DNA of 64,000 nucleotides from Microbacterium halimionae (GTDB lineage: Bacteria; Actinomycetota; Actinomycetes; Actinomycetales; Microbacteriaceae), in NCBI RefSeq assembly GCF_011761265.1, contig NZ_JAAOZB010000002.1, forward strand, positions 124,001 to 188,000. Direction: 5' to 3'. Under the pieces are notes generated by a model. It saw nothing but the letters and a program-made list of their open reading frames with translations. It was not told where the DNA came from and made no database searches. Within the stretch, counting starts at the first letter, position 1; each line of letters starts with the position of its first letter. Shown here piece by piece: positions 1-8,305 of the stretch. Made by a program: the position numbers and the translations under genes.

Positions 1-95
1 TCCTGATCGCCGGCGCCATCGTCTGGATCATCATCCGGGTTCGTCGTCACCGCGGTCTCGCATCCGTCGTGACTGAAGAGCCAGCCGCGAGCTGA
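1..95 (+). CDS. C-terminal end of a membrane protein (partial)
   Basis: Reading from base 3, an open frame runs in from beyond the window edge and ends at TGA 93-95. It encodes about 30 residues: a hydrophobic stretch (LIAGAIVWIIIRV), then a basic RRHRG turn and a short polar tail. This is the usual look of the last transmembrane helix and cytoplasmic tail of a membrane protein. The family cannot be named from so little. It is followed by a GC-rich hairpin at 121-150, which fits the end of a transcription unit upstream of the GH3 gene. Confidence 0.55.
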   Translation, partial: LIAGAIVWIIIRVRRHRGLASVVTEEPAAS

Positions 96-120
96 TCGCC
101 CGGCTGAAACAACACTGATC

Positions 121-150
121 GCGGGGCCGGGGGGAGACTCCCGGCCCCGC
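121..150 (+). terminator. GC-rich hairpin, probable terminator
   Basis: Perfect 11-bp inverted repeat GCGGGGCCGGG / CCCGGCCCCGC with an 8-nt loop, just after the partial upstream gene. No T-tract follows (atagaaagac), so it is not a canonical intrinsic terminator. T-less GC-rich hairpins at gene ends are common in actinobacteria. Confidence 0.5.
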
Positions 151-167
151 ATAGAAAGACACACACC

Positions 168-2636
168 GTGAATAACATCTCTGACTCCTCCGAAGCTGTC
201 GCGTCCCTCAGCTTGATCGAGAAAGCCGCACTCTTGAGCGGTGAGAATATCTGGCAGACGCGAGCGATTCCGCGGATCGGGCTGCCGTCGGTATGGATGT
301 CGGATGGGCCCCACGGTGTGCGAAAGCAGGTCGGTTCAGCGGATCATCTCGGCCTCAACGACTCTGAGCCCGCGACCTGTTTTCCGACGGCCGCCGCTGT
401 CGCCAACAGCTGGGACGAGGAGCTATCCGAAGAAATCGGTGCGGCCCTCGGACGTGAAGCTTCGGCACAGGGCGTGCATGTTTTGCTGGGGCCCGGCCTC
501 AACATCAAGCGCAATCCACTCGGCGGACGCAGCTTTGAGTACTTCTCTGAGGACCCGGAGCTTGCGGGACGCCTAGCGGCAGCGTACGTCCGCGGCATCC
601 AATCGGAGGGCGTTGCTGCCACTCCCAAACACTTCGCGGTGAACAGCCAAGAGCTTCGCCGTATGGTCAGCGATTCGGTCGTTGACGAGCGGACGCTCCG
701 GGAGCTGTACCTGACAGCGTTCGAGATCGTCGTCACGGGCGCAAACCCGTGGGCAATCATGAGTTCTTACAACCTCGTCAATGGTGCGTACGCGCACGAA
801 AACACTCACCTGCTTGACGAAGTTCTGCGCCAAGAGTGGGGCTTCGATGGCGCCGTCATTTCGGATTGGGGTGGCGGAAACGATGCCGTTCGCGCGGTTC
901 ACGCTGGTGGCACGATCGAGATGCCATCACCTGGCTTCGACTCGGCTCGCGCGATTGCGGATGCCGTGCGCTCGGGCACGCTCTCCGAAGCTGACCTCGA
1001 CGCACGCGTGCGTGAGGTCATCGACCTCGTGCGGCGCGTGACAGCTCGCGAAGCACCCGCAACCTTCGACGCTGAGGCGCATCACGCGCTCGCTCGGCGC
1101 GCTGCAGCAGAGTCTGCTGTGCTGCTGAAGAACGAAAAAGCGCTCCTGCCCCTCGAAGCAGGCACACGCGTCGCGCTTATCGGCGATTTTGCGCAGACGC
1201 CGCGTTACCAGGGCGCTGGCTCATCGAACGTCAACGCGACTCGCGTGACGAATCTCCGCACTGCAATCGCGTCCACCGATCTCGTACTCACTGACTTTGC
1301 TCAGGGCTTCCGTCGCGATGGAAAGGCTGACCCCGCGCTCGTTCGTGAGGCGATTGCTGTCGCAACGAAAGCCGACGTCGTTGTGCTGTCGCTGGGACTG
1401 CCCGAAATCGCCGAGTCAGAAGGTATTGACCGCGACACTCTCGAGTTGCCTGACGATCAGGTGGCGCTTCTAGCGGCAGTCGCCGCGGCGAACCCTCGCA
1501 CCGTTGTCGTGCTCAGCGCCGGTGGCGTGGTCGAAGTGCCATGGGCGCACCAGGCTCAAGCGCTCGTGCATGGCTATCTCGGTGGGCAGGGTGGCGCCGA
1601 AGGCATGCTCGATCTGCTCACTGGGGTCGTAAATCCGGGCGGAAGACTCGCGGAATCGTATCCACACAAGCTTTTGGATGCCCCGGCTGCAGGCTCCTTT
1701 CCGAGCGTTCTTCGCACCGCGGAGTACCGTGAGGGACTCTACGTGGGCTACCGCTACTACGAGTCGGTTGCGGCATCCGTCGCTTTCCCCTTCGGGTTCG
1801 GCCTCAGCTACACGACGTTCGCTTATGAGAACCTCACGATCGATGGCGGCTCTGCGTCTTTCACGGTTACTAACACCGGCGAGAGCGCAGGCAGCGACGT
1901 GGCTCAGCTGTACGTCGCTCGCGTGAGCGAGAGTCCGCTGTACCGTCCGCGGCGTGAGCTCAAGGGTTTTGCCAAAGTGAGACTCGAGCCGGGCCAGTCG
2001 CAGACGGTCACCATTGAGCTGGGCGAACGTGCCTTCCGTTTCTTCGACGAGAACACCTCGTCGTGGCAGACCGAGTCGGGGACGTACGAGATTGCCGTCG
2101 GATCGCACGTGCGAGACCTGTCGCTAAAAGCGCAGTTCGACGTCGCAGGCACGATCGAGTCCGCCGCGGTGGCAACGTCGGCTGAGGTCTATCAGAGCGC
2201 TGACATCGCGAACGTTTCGGATACCGACTTCTCGGCGCTACTTGGTCGTCCACTCCCGCGTGCTGCATGGGGCGACGGGCTACTCGGCTTCAACGATCCG
2301 ATCGATCGTATTCGGGTGGCGCGCAGCGCTCTCGCGCGCTTCGGATTCCGGATTATCGATGGACGTCGCCGCAAGGCCGAAGAATCTGGCGAGCCAGACC
2401 TCAATATTCTCTTCATCTTCAACGCGCCATTCCGTGTGCTGTCGAAAATGAGCGGCGGTCGCGCAACGCGGCAGTTGACGGACGGCGTTTTGACACTCGT
2501 GAACGGCCACATGTTCCGCGGTATTGGCCGCGTTGTGGCTGCCTATTTCACGGGCCGCCGCGCCGAAAAGCGTTCGCGCGACCAGTTCCACGCGGCTGCG
2601 GCAACTCTCACCCACACTTCACACAGGAGCTCGTGA
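168..2636 (+). CDS. Glycoside hydrolase family 3, beta-glucosidase-like
   Basis: 822 residues with a GTG start. The N-terminal TIM-barrel GH3 domain (about 10-290) has KHF at 154-156 and the nucleophile region GAVISDW, nucleophile Asp about 233. The C-terminal alpha/beta sandwich (about 315-530) carries the family GAGSSN segment, and a fibronectin-III-like domain follows (about 585-665). No signal peptide is visible, so the enzyme is probably cytoplasmic and acts on imported beta-glycosides. After the Fn3 domain there are about 140 further residues, including a hydrophobic stretch near 730-800, which short beta-glucosidases lack. Its stop overlaps the start of the next gene (TGATG), so translation is probably coupled. 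Exact substrate cannot be told from sequence. Confidence 0.9.
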   Translation: MNNISDSSEAVASLSLIEKAALLSGENIWQTRAIPRIGLPSVWMSDGPHGVRKQVGSADHLGLNDSEPATCFPTAAAVANSWDEELSEEIGAALGREASAQGVHVLLGPGLNIKRNPLGGRSFEYFSEDPELAGRLAAAYVRGIQSEGVAATPKHFAVNSQELRRMVSDSVVDERTLRELYLTAFEIVVTGANPWAIMSSYNLVNGAYAHENTHLLDEVLRQEWGFDGAVISDWGGGNDAVRAVHAGGTIEMPSPGFDSARAIADAVRSGTLSEADLDARVREVIDLVRRVTAREAPATFDAEAHHALARRAAAESAVLLKNEKALLPLEAGTRVALIGDFAQTPRYQGAGSSNVNATRVTNLRTAIASTDLVLTDFAQGFRRDGKADPALVREAIAVATKADVVVLSLGLPEIAESEGIDRDTLELPDDQVALLAAVAAANPRTVVVLSAGGVVEVPWAHQAQALVHGYLGGQGGAEGMLDLLTGVVNPGGRLAESYPHKLLDAPAAGSFPSVLRTAEYREGLYVGYRYYESVAASVAFPFGFGLSYTTFAYENLTIDGGSASFTVTNTGESAGSDVAQLYVARVSESPLYRPRRELKGFAKVRLEPGQSQTVTIELGERAFRFFDENTSSWQTESGTYEIAVGSHVRDLSLKAQFDVAGTIESAAVATSAEVYQSADIANVSDTDFSALLGRPLPRAAWGDGLLGFNDPIDRIRVARSALARFGFRIIDGRRRKAEESGEPDLNILFIFNAPFRVLSKMSGGRATRQLTDGVLTLVNGHMFRGIGRVVAAYFTGRRAEKRSRDQFHAAAATLTHTSHRSS

Positions 2637-3262
2637 TGTTTACCAAGATCAAGAACTGGTGGGTCGACTTCGCCACTCGCCGCCCGGAAATTTCACGATT
2701 CCTCGTGTTTTTCGTGTTGTCGAACGGTGTGACGGCGCTGCAGCTCGCCATGCTGCCGATCTTTCGGTGGCTCTTCGATTCGTTTACAAATCTCGTCAAC
2801 GTCGACTTTCAGACGTTGCCGGTCGGTACGAATTTCGATGGCAGCCAGTACTACATCTTCGACTACGCGGCTGGTGCTCTGCCACAGGGTGGCGGCGGGC
2901 TCGCATATTTTCTCGCGGTGCAGATCACGCTGTTGATCGCGCAGGTAATCAACTTCTTCCTGCAGCGAAACATCACCTTCAAATCCAACACCTCAGCGTG
3001 GATCGCGGCCGGTTGGTACGCGCTCGCGTACGTCGCCATTACGTTCATCGCTGCCGCTGCGCAGGGTTTCTACAAGGCGCCCATCTACGATCTACTCATG
3101 AACACCTGGGGCTGGGGATCGACGGGTGAGGTAGTCGCTGACCTCATCACCGGCGTTATCAATGCGGCGATCTCGTTCTGGGTCTTCTACCCGATCTTCC
3201 GAGTGATCTTCCGGCAGAAGAAGACCGAGTCGGAAGTTGGATCGGTGAGCGAATCGGCATGA
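2636..3262 (+). CDS. GtrA-like polytopic membrane protein
   Basis: 208 residues. The ATG at 2636 overlaps the GH3 stop and is preceded by AGGAG. About four transmembrane segments can be drawn, with a short N-terminal polar region (WWVDFATRRPEISRFLVFF) and the FFLQRNITF-type segment seen in GtrA family proteins. GtrA proteins are thought to move polyprenyl-linked sugars across the membrane or to assist glycosyltransferases. Here a GT2 glycosyltransferase starts inside its last codons (ATGA overlap), which supports a joint role in decorating a cell-surface glycan. The loop between helices 2 and 3, rich in Gly and Asp, is longer than in minimal GtrA proteins. Confidence 0.7.
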   Translation: MFTKIKNWWVDFATRRPEISRFLVFFVLSNGVTALQLAMLPIFRWLFDSFTNLVNVDFQTLPVGTNFDGSQYYIFDYAAGALPQGGGGLAYFLAVQITLLIAQVINFFLQRNITFKSNTSAWIAAGWYALAYVAITFIAAAAQGFYKAPIYDLLMNTWGWGSTGEVVADLITGVINAAISFWVFYPIFRVIFRQKKTESEVGSVSESA

Positions 3263-4299
3263 CCACAGGCGCCGCCCTGCCGCTGCTGACGATTGTCGTT
3301 CCGTCGTTCAACGCCGCCGGATATCTCCACCGTGCTGTTGATTCCCTCGTGGGTATCGACGATATCGATGTGGTGATCGTCGACGACGGTTCGACTGACG
3401 CGACAGGTGTGATCGCCGACAACTTCGCGGCACTGCACCCCGACACGATCCGGGTGGTTCATCAGAAGAATGGTGGCCATGGGGCCGCAATCGAGACTGG
3501 AATCGCGCACGCGCGGGGTCGATACCTCAAGGTGCTCGACGCCGACGACTGGCTCGATCGGGCGGCTCTGGTACGGGTGCTCGATACTCTTCGCGGGCGT
3601 GATGCGGTCGGTGGTGTTGACGCGCTGTTCACCGATTTCGTGCACGATCGGGTGGGCAAACAGAACCGGGCCTCGCGGTTCGACTCCGTCTTTCCAGAAC
3701 GCCAAGTGTTCGGCTGGGATGATGTGGAGCGCTTCAGTAAACGGCAGTACCTGATGATGCACGCCATCATCTATCGCACAGCTTTGCTTCGCGAAAGCGG
3801 ATTGCAGCTGCCGCACCACACGTTCTACGTCGACAATCTTTACGTCATCGTGCCGCTTGCCCGTGTGCGGACGATGTACTACTTGCCGGTGAGTCTCTAC
3901 CACTACTTCATCGGGCGCGTCGGGCAGTCGGTCGACGCCAACGTGATGCTCGCCCGCGTCGATCAGCAGCTGCTCGTGAACCGCCTGGCCCTGCACGCAC
4001 TGCCGTCGCCGACACAGGTTTCGAGCGGCGAAGTACCGCTCGCGCTGTACACGGCCCTGCTCCACTACGTCGAAGCGCTGTGCGCTGTTACCTCCGCGAC
4101 TCTGGCCCGCGGCGGAACGCCAGAGCACCTGCGTAAACGCCAGGATTTCTGGGCTGACATCAAGCGCGAGAACCCATGGGTGTACACACGGATGCGGCGA
4201 AGCTTTATGGGCACCAGTAGCAACCTTCCGGGGCAAGCCGGTCGCCGCGTCACCCTGCTCGCGTACCACGTGGCGCGAAGGGTGGTTGGATTTAGCTAG
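3259..4299 (+). CDS. Family 2 glycosyltransferase
   Basis: 346 residues. The GT-A fold starts with LTIVVPSFNAAGYLHRAVDS, followed by the nucleotide-binding VDDGSTD (41-47) and the metal/sugar-binding DADDWLD (94-100). The C-terminal half is helical and has no clear transmembrane helices, so it probably works at the inner membrane face with its GtrA-like partner. The ATG overlaps the stop of the GtrA-like gene by four bases. It likely transfers a sugar to a lipid or wall polymer; donor and acceptor cannot be inferred. The order GH3 - GtrA - GT2 on one strand, with overlapping ends, indicates one transcript. Confidence 0.85.
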   Translation: MTTGAALPLLTIVVPSFNAAGYLHRAVDSLVGIDDIDVVIVDDGSTDATGVIADNFAALHPDTIRVVHQKNGGHGAAIETGIAHARGRYLKVLDADDWLDRAALVRVLDTLRGRDAVGGVDALFTDFVHDRVGKQNRASRFDSVFPERQVFGWDDVERFSKRQYLMMHAIIYRTALLRESGLQLPHHTFYVDNLYVIVPLARVRTMYYLPVSLYHYFIGRVGQSVDANVMLARVDQQLLVNRLALHALPSPTQVSSGEVPLALYTALLHYVEALCAVTSATLARGGTPEHLRKRQDFWADIKRENPWVYTRMRRSFMGTSSNLPGQAGRRVTLLAYHVARRVVGFS

Positions 4300-4328
4300 G
4301 TTGCATACTTCTCGAGAGAGGGGTTGCA
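4284..4328 (+). promoter_or_regulatory. Direct repeats, candidate LytTR-regulator site
   Basis: Upstream of the LytTR regulator gene lie GGTTGGA (4284-4290), GGTTGCA (4299-4305) and GGTTGCA (4322-4328). The two identical copies start 23 bp apart, about two helical turns. LytTR-domain regulators bind pairs of roughly 9-bp direct repeats with a similar phase, so autoregulation is possible. The match to published LytTR consensus sites is only partial, and the first copy overlaps the end of the upstream gene. Confidence 0.3.
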
Positions 4329-4353
4329 CGCACCGTAAGGGAGGAGGAGAGCA

Positions 4354-5076
4354 GTGATTCGAGTCGGAGTAGTCGAGGACGACCCCGCGAGCATTGATCG
4401 ACTGCTTTCTCACCTTGATCGGTTCCAACGCGAGCAGAGCGAAGCGTTCCATGTGGGCGCGTTTCACGATGGCGCCGACATCCTTGAGGACTATCGACCC
4501 GACTGGGACATTCTCTTTCTCGACATTCAGATGGAGCGCGTCGACGGCATGACCGCGGCGCGGCGCATCCGCGAAGTCGATAGCGAAGTGATCATCGTGT
4601 TCGTCACGAGTTCGCCGCAGTACGCGGTTGCCGGCTATGAGGTGGATGCCCTGAGCTACCTCATGAAGCCGGTGGCATATGCCGCGTTCGCGCAAGAACT
4701 GACGCGAAGTCTCGTGCGGCTGCGGCGGCGAGAACGACGGCATCTTCTGTTTGCTGCCGTTGATGGCGACCGTCACCGCGTGGATATTGCCGACATCCTC
4801 TACATCGAGAGTGTTAAGCACCACGTCATGATTCACACCCTCGACGCCGATCACGCGGTCGTGACGACCCTGAAGGCGATGGAAGCGGAACTCGTTGACG
4901 ACGGTTTCTTCCGTTGCAATAGTGGTTATCTCGTCAATCTTCGTCACGTCACAGGCGTCGAAGGCAGCGACTGCCGCGTGCGCGGCGGAGTGCGCCTGCA
5001 GATCAGCAGGCCGCGGAAGAAAGAGTTTCTTGCTGTTCTTTCGGCGTATATCAGCGCACGAGGAATCACGACGTGA
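4354..5076 (+). CDS. LytTR-family response regulator (AgrA/LytR type)
   Basis: 240 residues. The GTG start has a strong GGAGGAGA Shine-Dalgarno. The N-terminal receiver domain (1-120) has acidic residues ED at 8-9, phospho-acceptor Asp57 in LFLDIQM and the conserved Lys in LMKP. A LytTR DNA-binding domain (about 135-235) follows, recognisable from DILYIESVKHHV and the FFRCNSGYLVNLRHV block. It is the output partner of the kinase gene that overlaps its stop (GTGA). LytTR regulators are common in Firmicutes and less so here; targets often concern surface sugars, peptides or transport. Position next to the GH3-GtrA-GT2 run suggests, but does not prove, that it controls those genes. Confidence 0.9.
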   Translation: MIRVGVVEDDPASIDRLLSHLDRFQREQSEAFHVGAFHDGADILEDYRPDWDILFLDIQMERVDGMTAARRIREVDSEVIIVFVTSSPQYAVAGYEVDALSYLMKPVAYAAFAQELTRSLVRLRRRERRHLLFAAVDGDRHRVDIADILYIESVKHHVMIHTLDADHAVVTTLKAMEAELVDDGFFRCNSGYLVNLRHVTGVEGSDCRVRGGVRLQISRPRKKEFLAVLSAYISARGITT

Positions 5077-6395
5077 ACGCCATTGAAGTAGCAACTGCCG
5101 CGACCGCGGACATCCCGCGTGTTTTCACCGCGTGTGCCGAGTGGGGCGCGTGCATGGTGTTCGTACTGCTCGTCAACCGACGGATGCGGTGGCTCGGAAC
5201 CGCGGTTGTCGCCGTTGTTGCGTTGCTTGCGCTCGTTGGAGTTCAGATGTGGGCCGGAACGCTGCCCTTGTCTCTCTGGATATTCGGCATGCTCGCGGCA
5301 GCCCTCACGATGTTCGTCATCGTGCTCATCAGCCTCAAGGTCACGGCGACGACGGCGGGCTACGTGGCGGCGCGCGCATTCGTTCTCGCTGAGTTGACGG
5401 CATCCGTGCATTGGCAACTGGAGCGGTTCTATCTCGCCGCAGCGCCACAGCTCGTGCGGACGACTGTGCTGGTCGTTGTGTACGGGTCGGTTTTTGCCAT
5501 TGCGTGGTGGGCGGAGCGGCGCCACCTGCCGCGGGGAGTCGAGTTCGAGGTCGGGGTGGGCGAGCTGGTGAGCGCATTGGCGATCGCGGCAGTGACCTTC
5601 GGCATCTCAAACCTCAGTTTCATCAATGCCAACACACCCTTCAGCGGTCGGCTCGGTACGGAAGTGTTCTACATTCGGACGCTTGTCGACCTGTGCGGAT
5701 ATATCGCTCTGTACGGGCAGCACGAAGTGAGACGTAGCCTGCAAGCACGGCGTGAAGCCGACGCGATGGCACGGTTGCTGACAAGCCAGCACGACCAGTA
5801 CGAGATGTCTCGTCGCGCGATCGATGAAGTGAATCGCAAGTACCACGACATGAAGCATCACCTTGATGCGATTCGAGCGGAGCAAGATCCGCAATCACGG
5901 ATGTTGATACTCAATGAGCTGGAACTGTCGATTCAGGACTACGGGGCGAGCATCCGGACGGGTAACTTGGTGCTCGACGCTGTCTTGATGGGCAAGCAGC
6001 TTTACGCGCGTGAAAACGGCATCGAGATGACATCGGTGGCTGACGGGCGGCTTCTGAACGAACTGAGCCCGCTCGATCTGACGGCCATTGTCGGCAACGC
6101 GCTCGACAATGCGTTCGAAGCAACGTTGCGTGTGGCTGACGCCGAGGAGCGCCTCGTGAAGTTTTCGCTCTTTGCGCGCAACGACTTTGTGATGATCAGC
6201 GTGGAGAACACGTTCGATGGGGTGGTTTCTCGCCGCGATGGTCGAATCGTGACGCGCAAGGCGGGCGATGAGCACGGCTATGGGCTTCGGAACATTGAAG
6301 CCGCAGCTGAACGGTACGGCGGATCGATGTCGCTGAGCTCGACCGACCAGTGGTTTTCACTGCGGATCCTTTTGCCGCGTGCCAAAGTGCTATGA
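5073..6395 (+). CDS. Sensor histidine kinase, GHKL type (AgrC-like)
   Basis: 440 residues. The GTG start overlaps the regulator stop. About six hydrophobic helices fill residues 20-215. The dimerisation segment has YHDMKHHLDAI, with the likely phospho-His at 258 in the HD-x-K-x-HL arrangement of AgrC/CitA-like kinases. A HATPase_c domain follows, with N-box NALDNAFEA and G-box DEHGYGLRNIE. The lack of a HisKA domain and the polytopic sensor are typical of peptide- or small-molecule-sensing GHKL kinases paired with LytTR regulators. No agrB/agrD-like gene is present nearby, so the ligand is unknown. Confidence 0.88.
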   Translation: MNAIEVATAATADIPRVFTACAEWGACMVFVLLVNRRMRWLGTAVVAVVALLALVGVQMWAGTLPLSLWIFGMLAAALTMFVIVLISLKVTATTAGYVAARAFVLAELTASVHWQLERFYLAAAPQLVRTTVLVVVYGSVFAIAWWAERRHLPRGVEFEVGVGELVSALAIAAVTFGISNLSFINANTPFSGRLGTEVFYIRTLVDLCGYIALYGQHEVRRSLQARREADAMARLLTSQHDQYEMSRRAIDEVNRKYHDMKHHLDAIRAEQDPQSRMLILNELELSIQDYGASIRTGNLVLDAVLMGKQLYARENGIEMTSVADGRLLNELSPLDLTAIVGNALDNAFEATLRVADAEERLVKFSLFARNDFVMISVENTFDGVVSRRDGRIVTRKAGDEHGYGLRNIEAAAERYGGSMSLSSTDQWFSLRILLPRAKVL

Positions 6396-6420
6396 GGTTG
6401 CTGAGAGAGCCGCTTTCTTA

Positions 6421-6439
6421 GCGCTCTTTGAGAGAGCGC
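6421..6439 (+). terminator. Hairpin after kinase gene
   Basis: Perfect inverted repeat GCGCTCT-ttgag-AGAGCGC, 26 nt after the kinase stop. There is no T-tract. Likely 3' end of the GH3-to-kinase transcription unit. Confidence 0.4.
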
Positions 6440-6547
6440 ACTCGACTATGTGGGTATGACCACTCTCGCAGCGCGGACGACAGCTCCCGCTTCCTCGGCC
6501 CCCGCACCTCGCCCGCGCACGCGTTCGCACAAGAAGGCGTGGAACAT

Positions 6548-6865
6548 CGGAGCGAGCTTTCCGAGGCGGATGCCGACCCACGGGTTGCTGAAGTTGCGCG
6601 AGCGTGCCGGGCGGCCGAAGCCGAGACGAATGGTCTGTTTTCTGCGTACTGGCTGGGCTGTCGAGCGCGCAGCCCGCACGCACCTTCGGTCGTTGCCGAC
6701 AGTCTGACCCGCGCTGATGTGTGGGCAACGGCTGCGGTGGTTGCGGGCGTCGATGATCGCTCCTGGGTGTCGAAGGCTGGAACACAGACCGGGATGCTGG
6801 TTGCCGATGATGGCCGTGTGGCCCGCTGGCTGGGCAGCACAGTCATCGAGACGGTGGCGGCATAG
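6548..6865 (+). pseudogene. Remnant of an ApbE-like FAD:protein FMN transferase
   Basis: The open frame contains two blocks that look like separate parts of ApbE-family proteins. One is ADPRVAEVARACRAAEAETN followed by GLFSAYW (normally about one third along). The other is a C-terminal block with SLTRADVWATAAVVAG and the GMLVADDGRVARW tail. In full-length ApbE these are separated by more than 100 residues holding the flavin/Mg-binding core; here they almost abut. No good start or Shine-Dalgarno is present, and the N-terminal third is not recognisable. I read this as an internally deleted relic. A small genuine protein of unknown role is the alternative. Confidence 0.45.
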
Positions 6866-6917
6866 CGAGAGGCTGTAGCGAAAGCGCGACGCAAGTCTTC
6901 GGGATAAAATACCCGGT

Positions 6918-7391
6918 GTGGATGACTTTCTGGCTGCCCCTCCCTCGGAGCTGCAAGCGATGGTTTCGCTGCGTGCAGCTGTGGGTCGCGACATCGAGTG
7001 GCTCGTTGAAATCCGCGCTGACGTGCTTCGGACAGACCTTGAGCGCCTGGGGCGATACGACTCGGTTCGGGTGCGTCAACGCATGCGTGATGCTTTCAAA
7101 CCTGCGAGCGCGCGCGTGATTGTTGTTGACGGCAGCGACGTTGGTTCGATCACCGTGCGGGTTGAAGATGACGCCCGCTGGATCGAGCACTTCTACATCT
7201 CTGCGGCGCTGCAAGGGCGCGGAGTGGGGAGCCACGTGCTCGAAACAGTGCTTGCCGAAGAAGACAGTTCGCGGCCTTTTCGCCTCAATGTCTTGCAGGG
7301 AAGCGCGGCCCGACGGCTTTACGAAAGGTATGGATTCGTGGTTGATAGCGAAGACGCTGTCGACGTCTTCATGTCGTTGCCACCGGCGTAA
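6918..7391 (+). CDS. GNAT-family N-acetyltransferase
   Basis: 157 residues with the GNAT core. Strand beta-4 is followed by the acetyl-CoA-binding ISAALQGRGVGSHVLE (Q/R-x-x-G-x-G/A), and the C-terminal LNVLQGSAARRLYERYGFV motif is typical of small-molecule or protein N-acetyltransferases. The substrate is unknown. There is no Shine-Dalgarno. A -10-like TAAAAT lies at 6905-6910, seven bases before the GTG, so the mRNA is probably leaderless. It ends one base before a convergent gene. Confidence 0.8.
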   Translation: MDDFLAAPPSELQAMVSLRAAVGRDIEWLVEIRADVLRTDLERLGRYDSVRVRQRMRDAFKPASARVIVVDGSDVGSITVRVEDDARWIEHFYISAALQGRGVGSHVLETVLAEEDSSRPFRLNVLQGSAARRLYERYGFVVDSEDAVDVFMSLPPA

Positions 7392-7392
7392 C

Positions 7393-8196
7393 TCACCGCT
7401 CCCAGAGGTACGGTGTTGTCGTCGATACCGCGACCAGCCCGGAACGCTCGAGAATTGGCCGCGAGTAGTCGGTCGAATCGCTGTGGATCAGCGTTTTCCC
7501 CATCGCGATCGCTGAGCGAGCACGTACCGCTGTCAATGCGCGGTAAATGCCTTGGCCCCGCCACGCCGCGCGCGTCGCGCCTCCCCAGATGCCGGCGAAA
7601 TCAGAATTTGGGACGGGCTCAAGACGACCCGCTGTCACGATTTCACCTGCCGCCTCACCGACCCACAGCTCCATGCCGTCTTCGAGCGAGAGCCGATGCA
7701 GCAACTCATTTACCATCTCATCCGAAACTGGGTCGCCGAAGACTTCATCTTGCATCGCGCTCATCGCACGCACATCAGCTTCGGCATAAATGCGTCGGAG
7801 AGATACGCCCTCGGGCAACGGCACGTCAACGGCGAGCCCCTGTGCGTCACCGATCATGATCGATTCGGGTTCGTCCGCGACGAAACCGTTCTCAAGGAGT
7901 GCGTCAGAAAGTCCGGGCGCGTGATCGTGGCCGCGCGTCTTCCATTCGACGCGATCAATTTCGTCATCCGCCGCGAAGTATCTCAACGCTTCTGGTACGA
8001 GCCGGCGCAGCGATTCGGCCGACGCGTCGCCGAGGGTTTGATACGTGATGAAGCCTCGGCCGCCAGCAAACGTCACCAGTCGTAGCGAGCCGAGTCGAGT
8101 GATCTTGGTGGCGCCTGGAGTCTCGGCATCCGTTCGCAGCTGTGTGTCGTACGCATGCAGAAATTCAGCGCTCCGGTTCAGTCCGTCATGACTCAT
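7393..8196 (-). CDS. GNAT-family acetyltransferase with N-terminal extension
   Basis: 267 residues. The ATG at 8196 (MSHDGLNRS) is preferred over an ATG 30 codons upstream because the upstream residues look non-coding. The C-terminal half is a GNAT domain with TRAAWRGQGIYRALTAVRAR as the acetyl-CoA-binding loop and a closing HSDSTDYSRPILERSGLV segment. The N-terminal 130 residues may be a degenerate second GNAT fold, as in other tandem acetyltransferases of this size. Substrate is unknown. It converges with the preceding GNAT gene, leaving a single base between stops, but the two proteins are not close in sequence. Confidence 0.75.
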   Translation of the reverse strand: MSHDGLNRSAEFLHAYDTQLRTDAETPGATKITRLGSLRLVTFAGGRGFITYQTLGDASAESLRRLVPEALRYFAADDEIDRVEWKTRGHDHAPGLSDALLENGFVADEPESIMIGDAQGLAVDVPLPEGVSLRRIYAEADVRAMSAMQDEVFGDPVSDEMVNELLHRLSLEDGMELWVGEAAGEIVTAGRLEPVPNSDFAGIWGGATRAAWRGQGIYRALTAVRARSAIAMGKTLIHSDSTDYSRPILERSGLVAVSTTTPYLWER

Positions 8197-8244
8197 TAAA
8201 TGATTCTCGCCGTGTAGCGCCCATTTCACATTCCCAGCACGAAA

Positions 8245-8268
8245 ATATGGTACCGGGGTAGGGTATAT
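8245..8268. promoter_or_regulatory. Possible metal-responsive operator upstream of ATPase
   Basis: ATAT arms flank GGTACCGGGGTAGGGT, containing TACC-GG-GGTA with symmetrical arms. It lies 38 bp before the heavy-metal ATPase start, where a CsoR- or ArsR-type operator would be expected, and TATATC at its edge could be a -10 element. This is placement plus partial symmetry only; no matching regulator gene is in the window. Confidence 0.3.
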
Positions 8269-8305
8269 CTGAACTCCAAAGAACAACCGGCGGACGAGGT
8301 TCCCA

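Noticed and set aside
3187..5094. A 635-codon open frame on the minus strand opposite the glycosyltransferase and LytTR genes
   Set aside because: It mirrors the codon pattern of the real plus-strand genes in GC-rich DNA; its translation is low in hydrophobic order and matches no family, while the plus-strand genes have clear motifs and ribosome sites.
6446..6994. Minus-strand open frame of 182 codons over the ApbE-like relic
   Set aside because: Composition is Arg/Ser-rich as in shadow frames, and it runs through the promoter and start of the GNAT gene.
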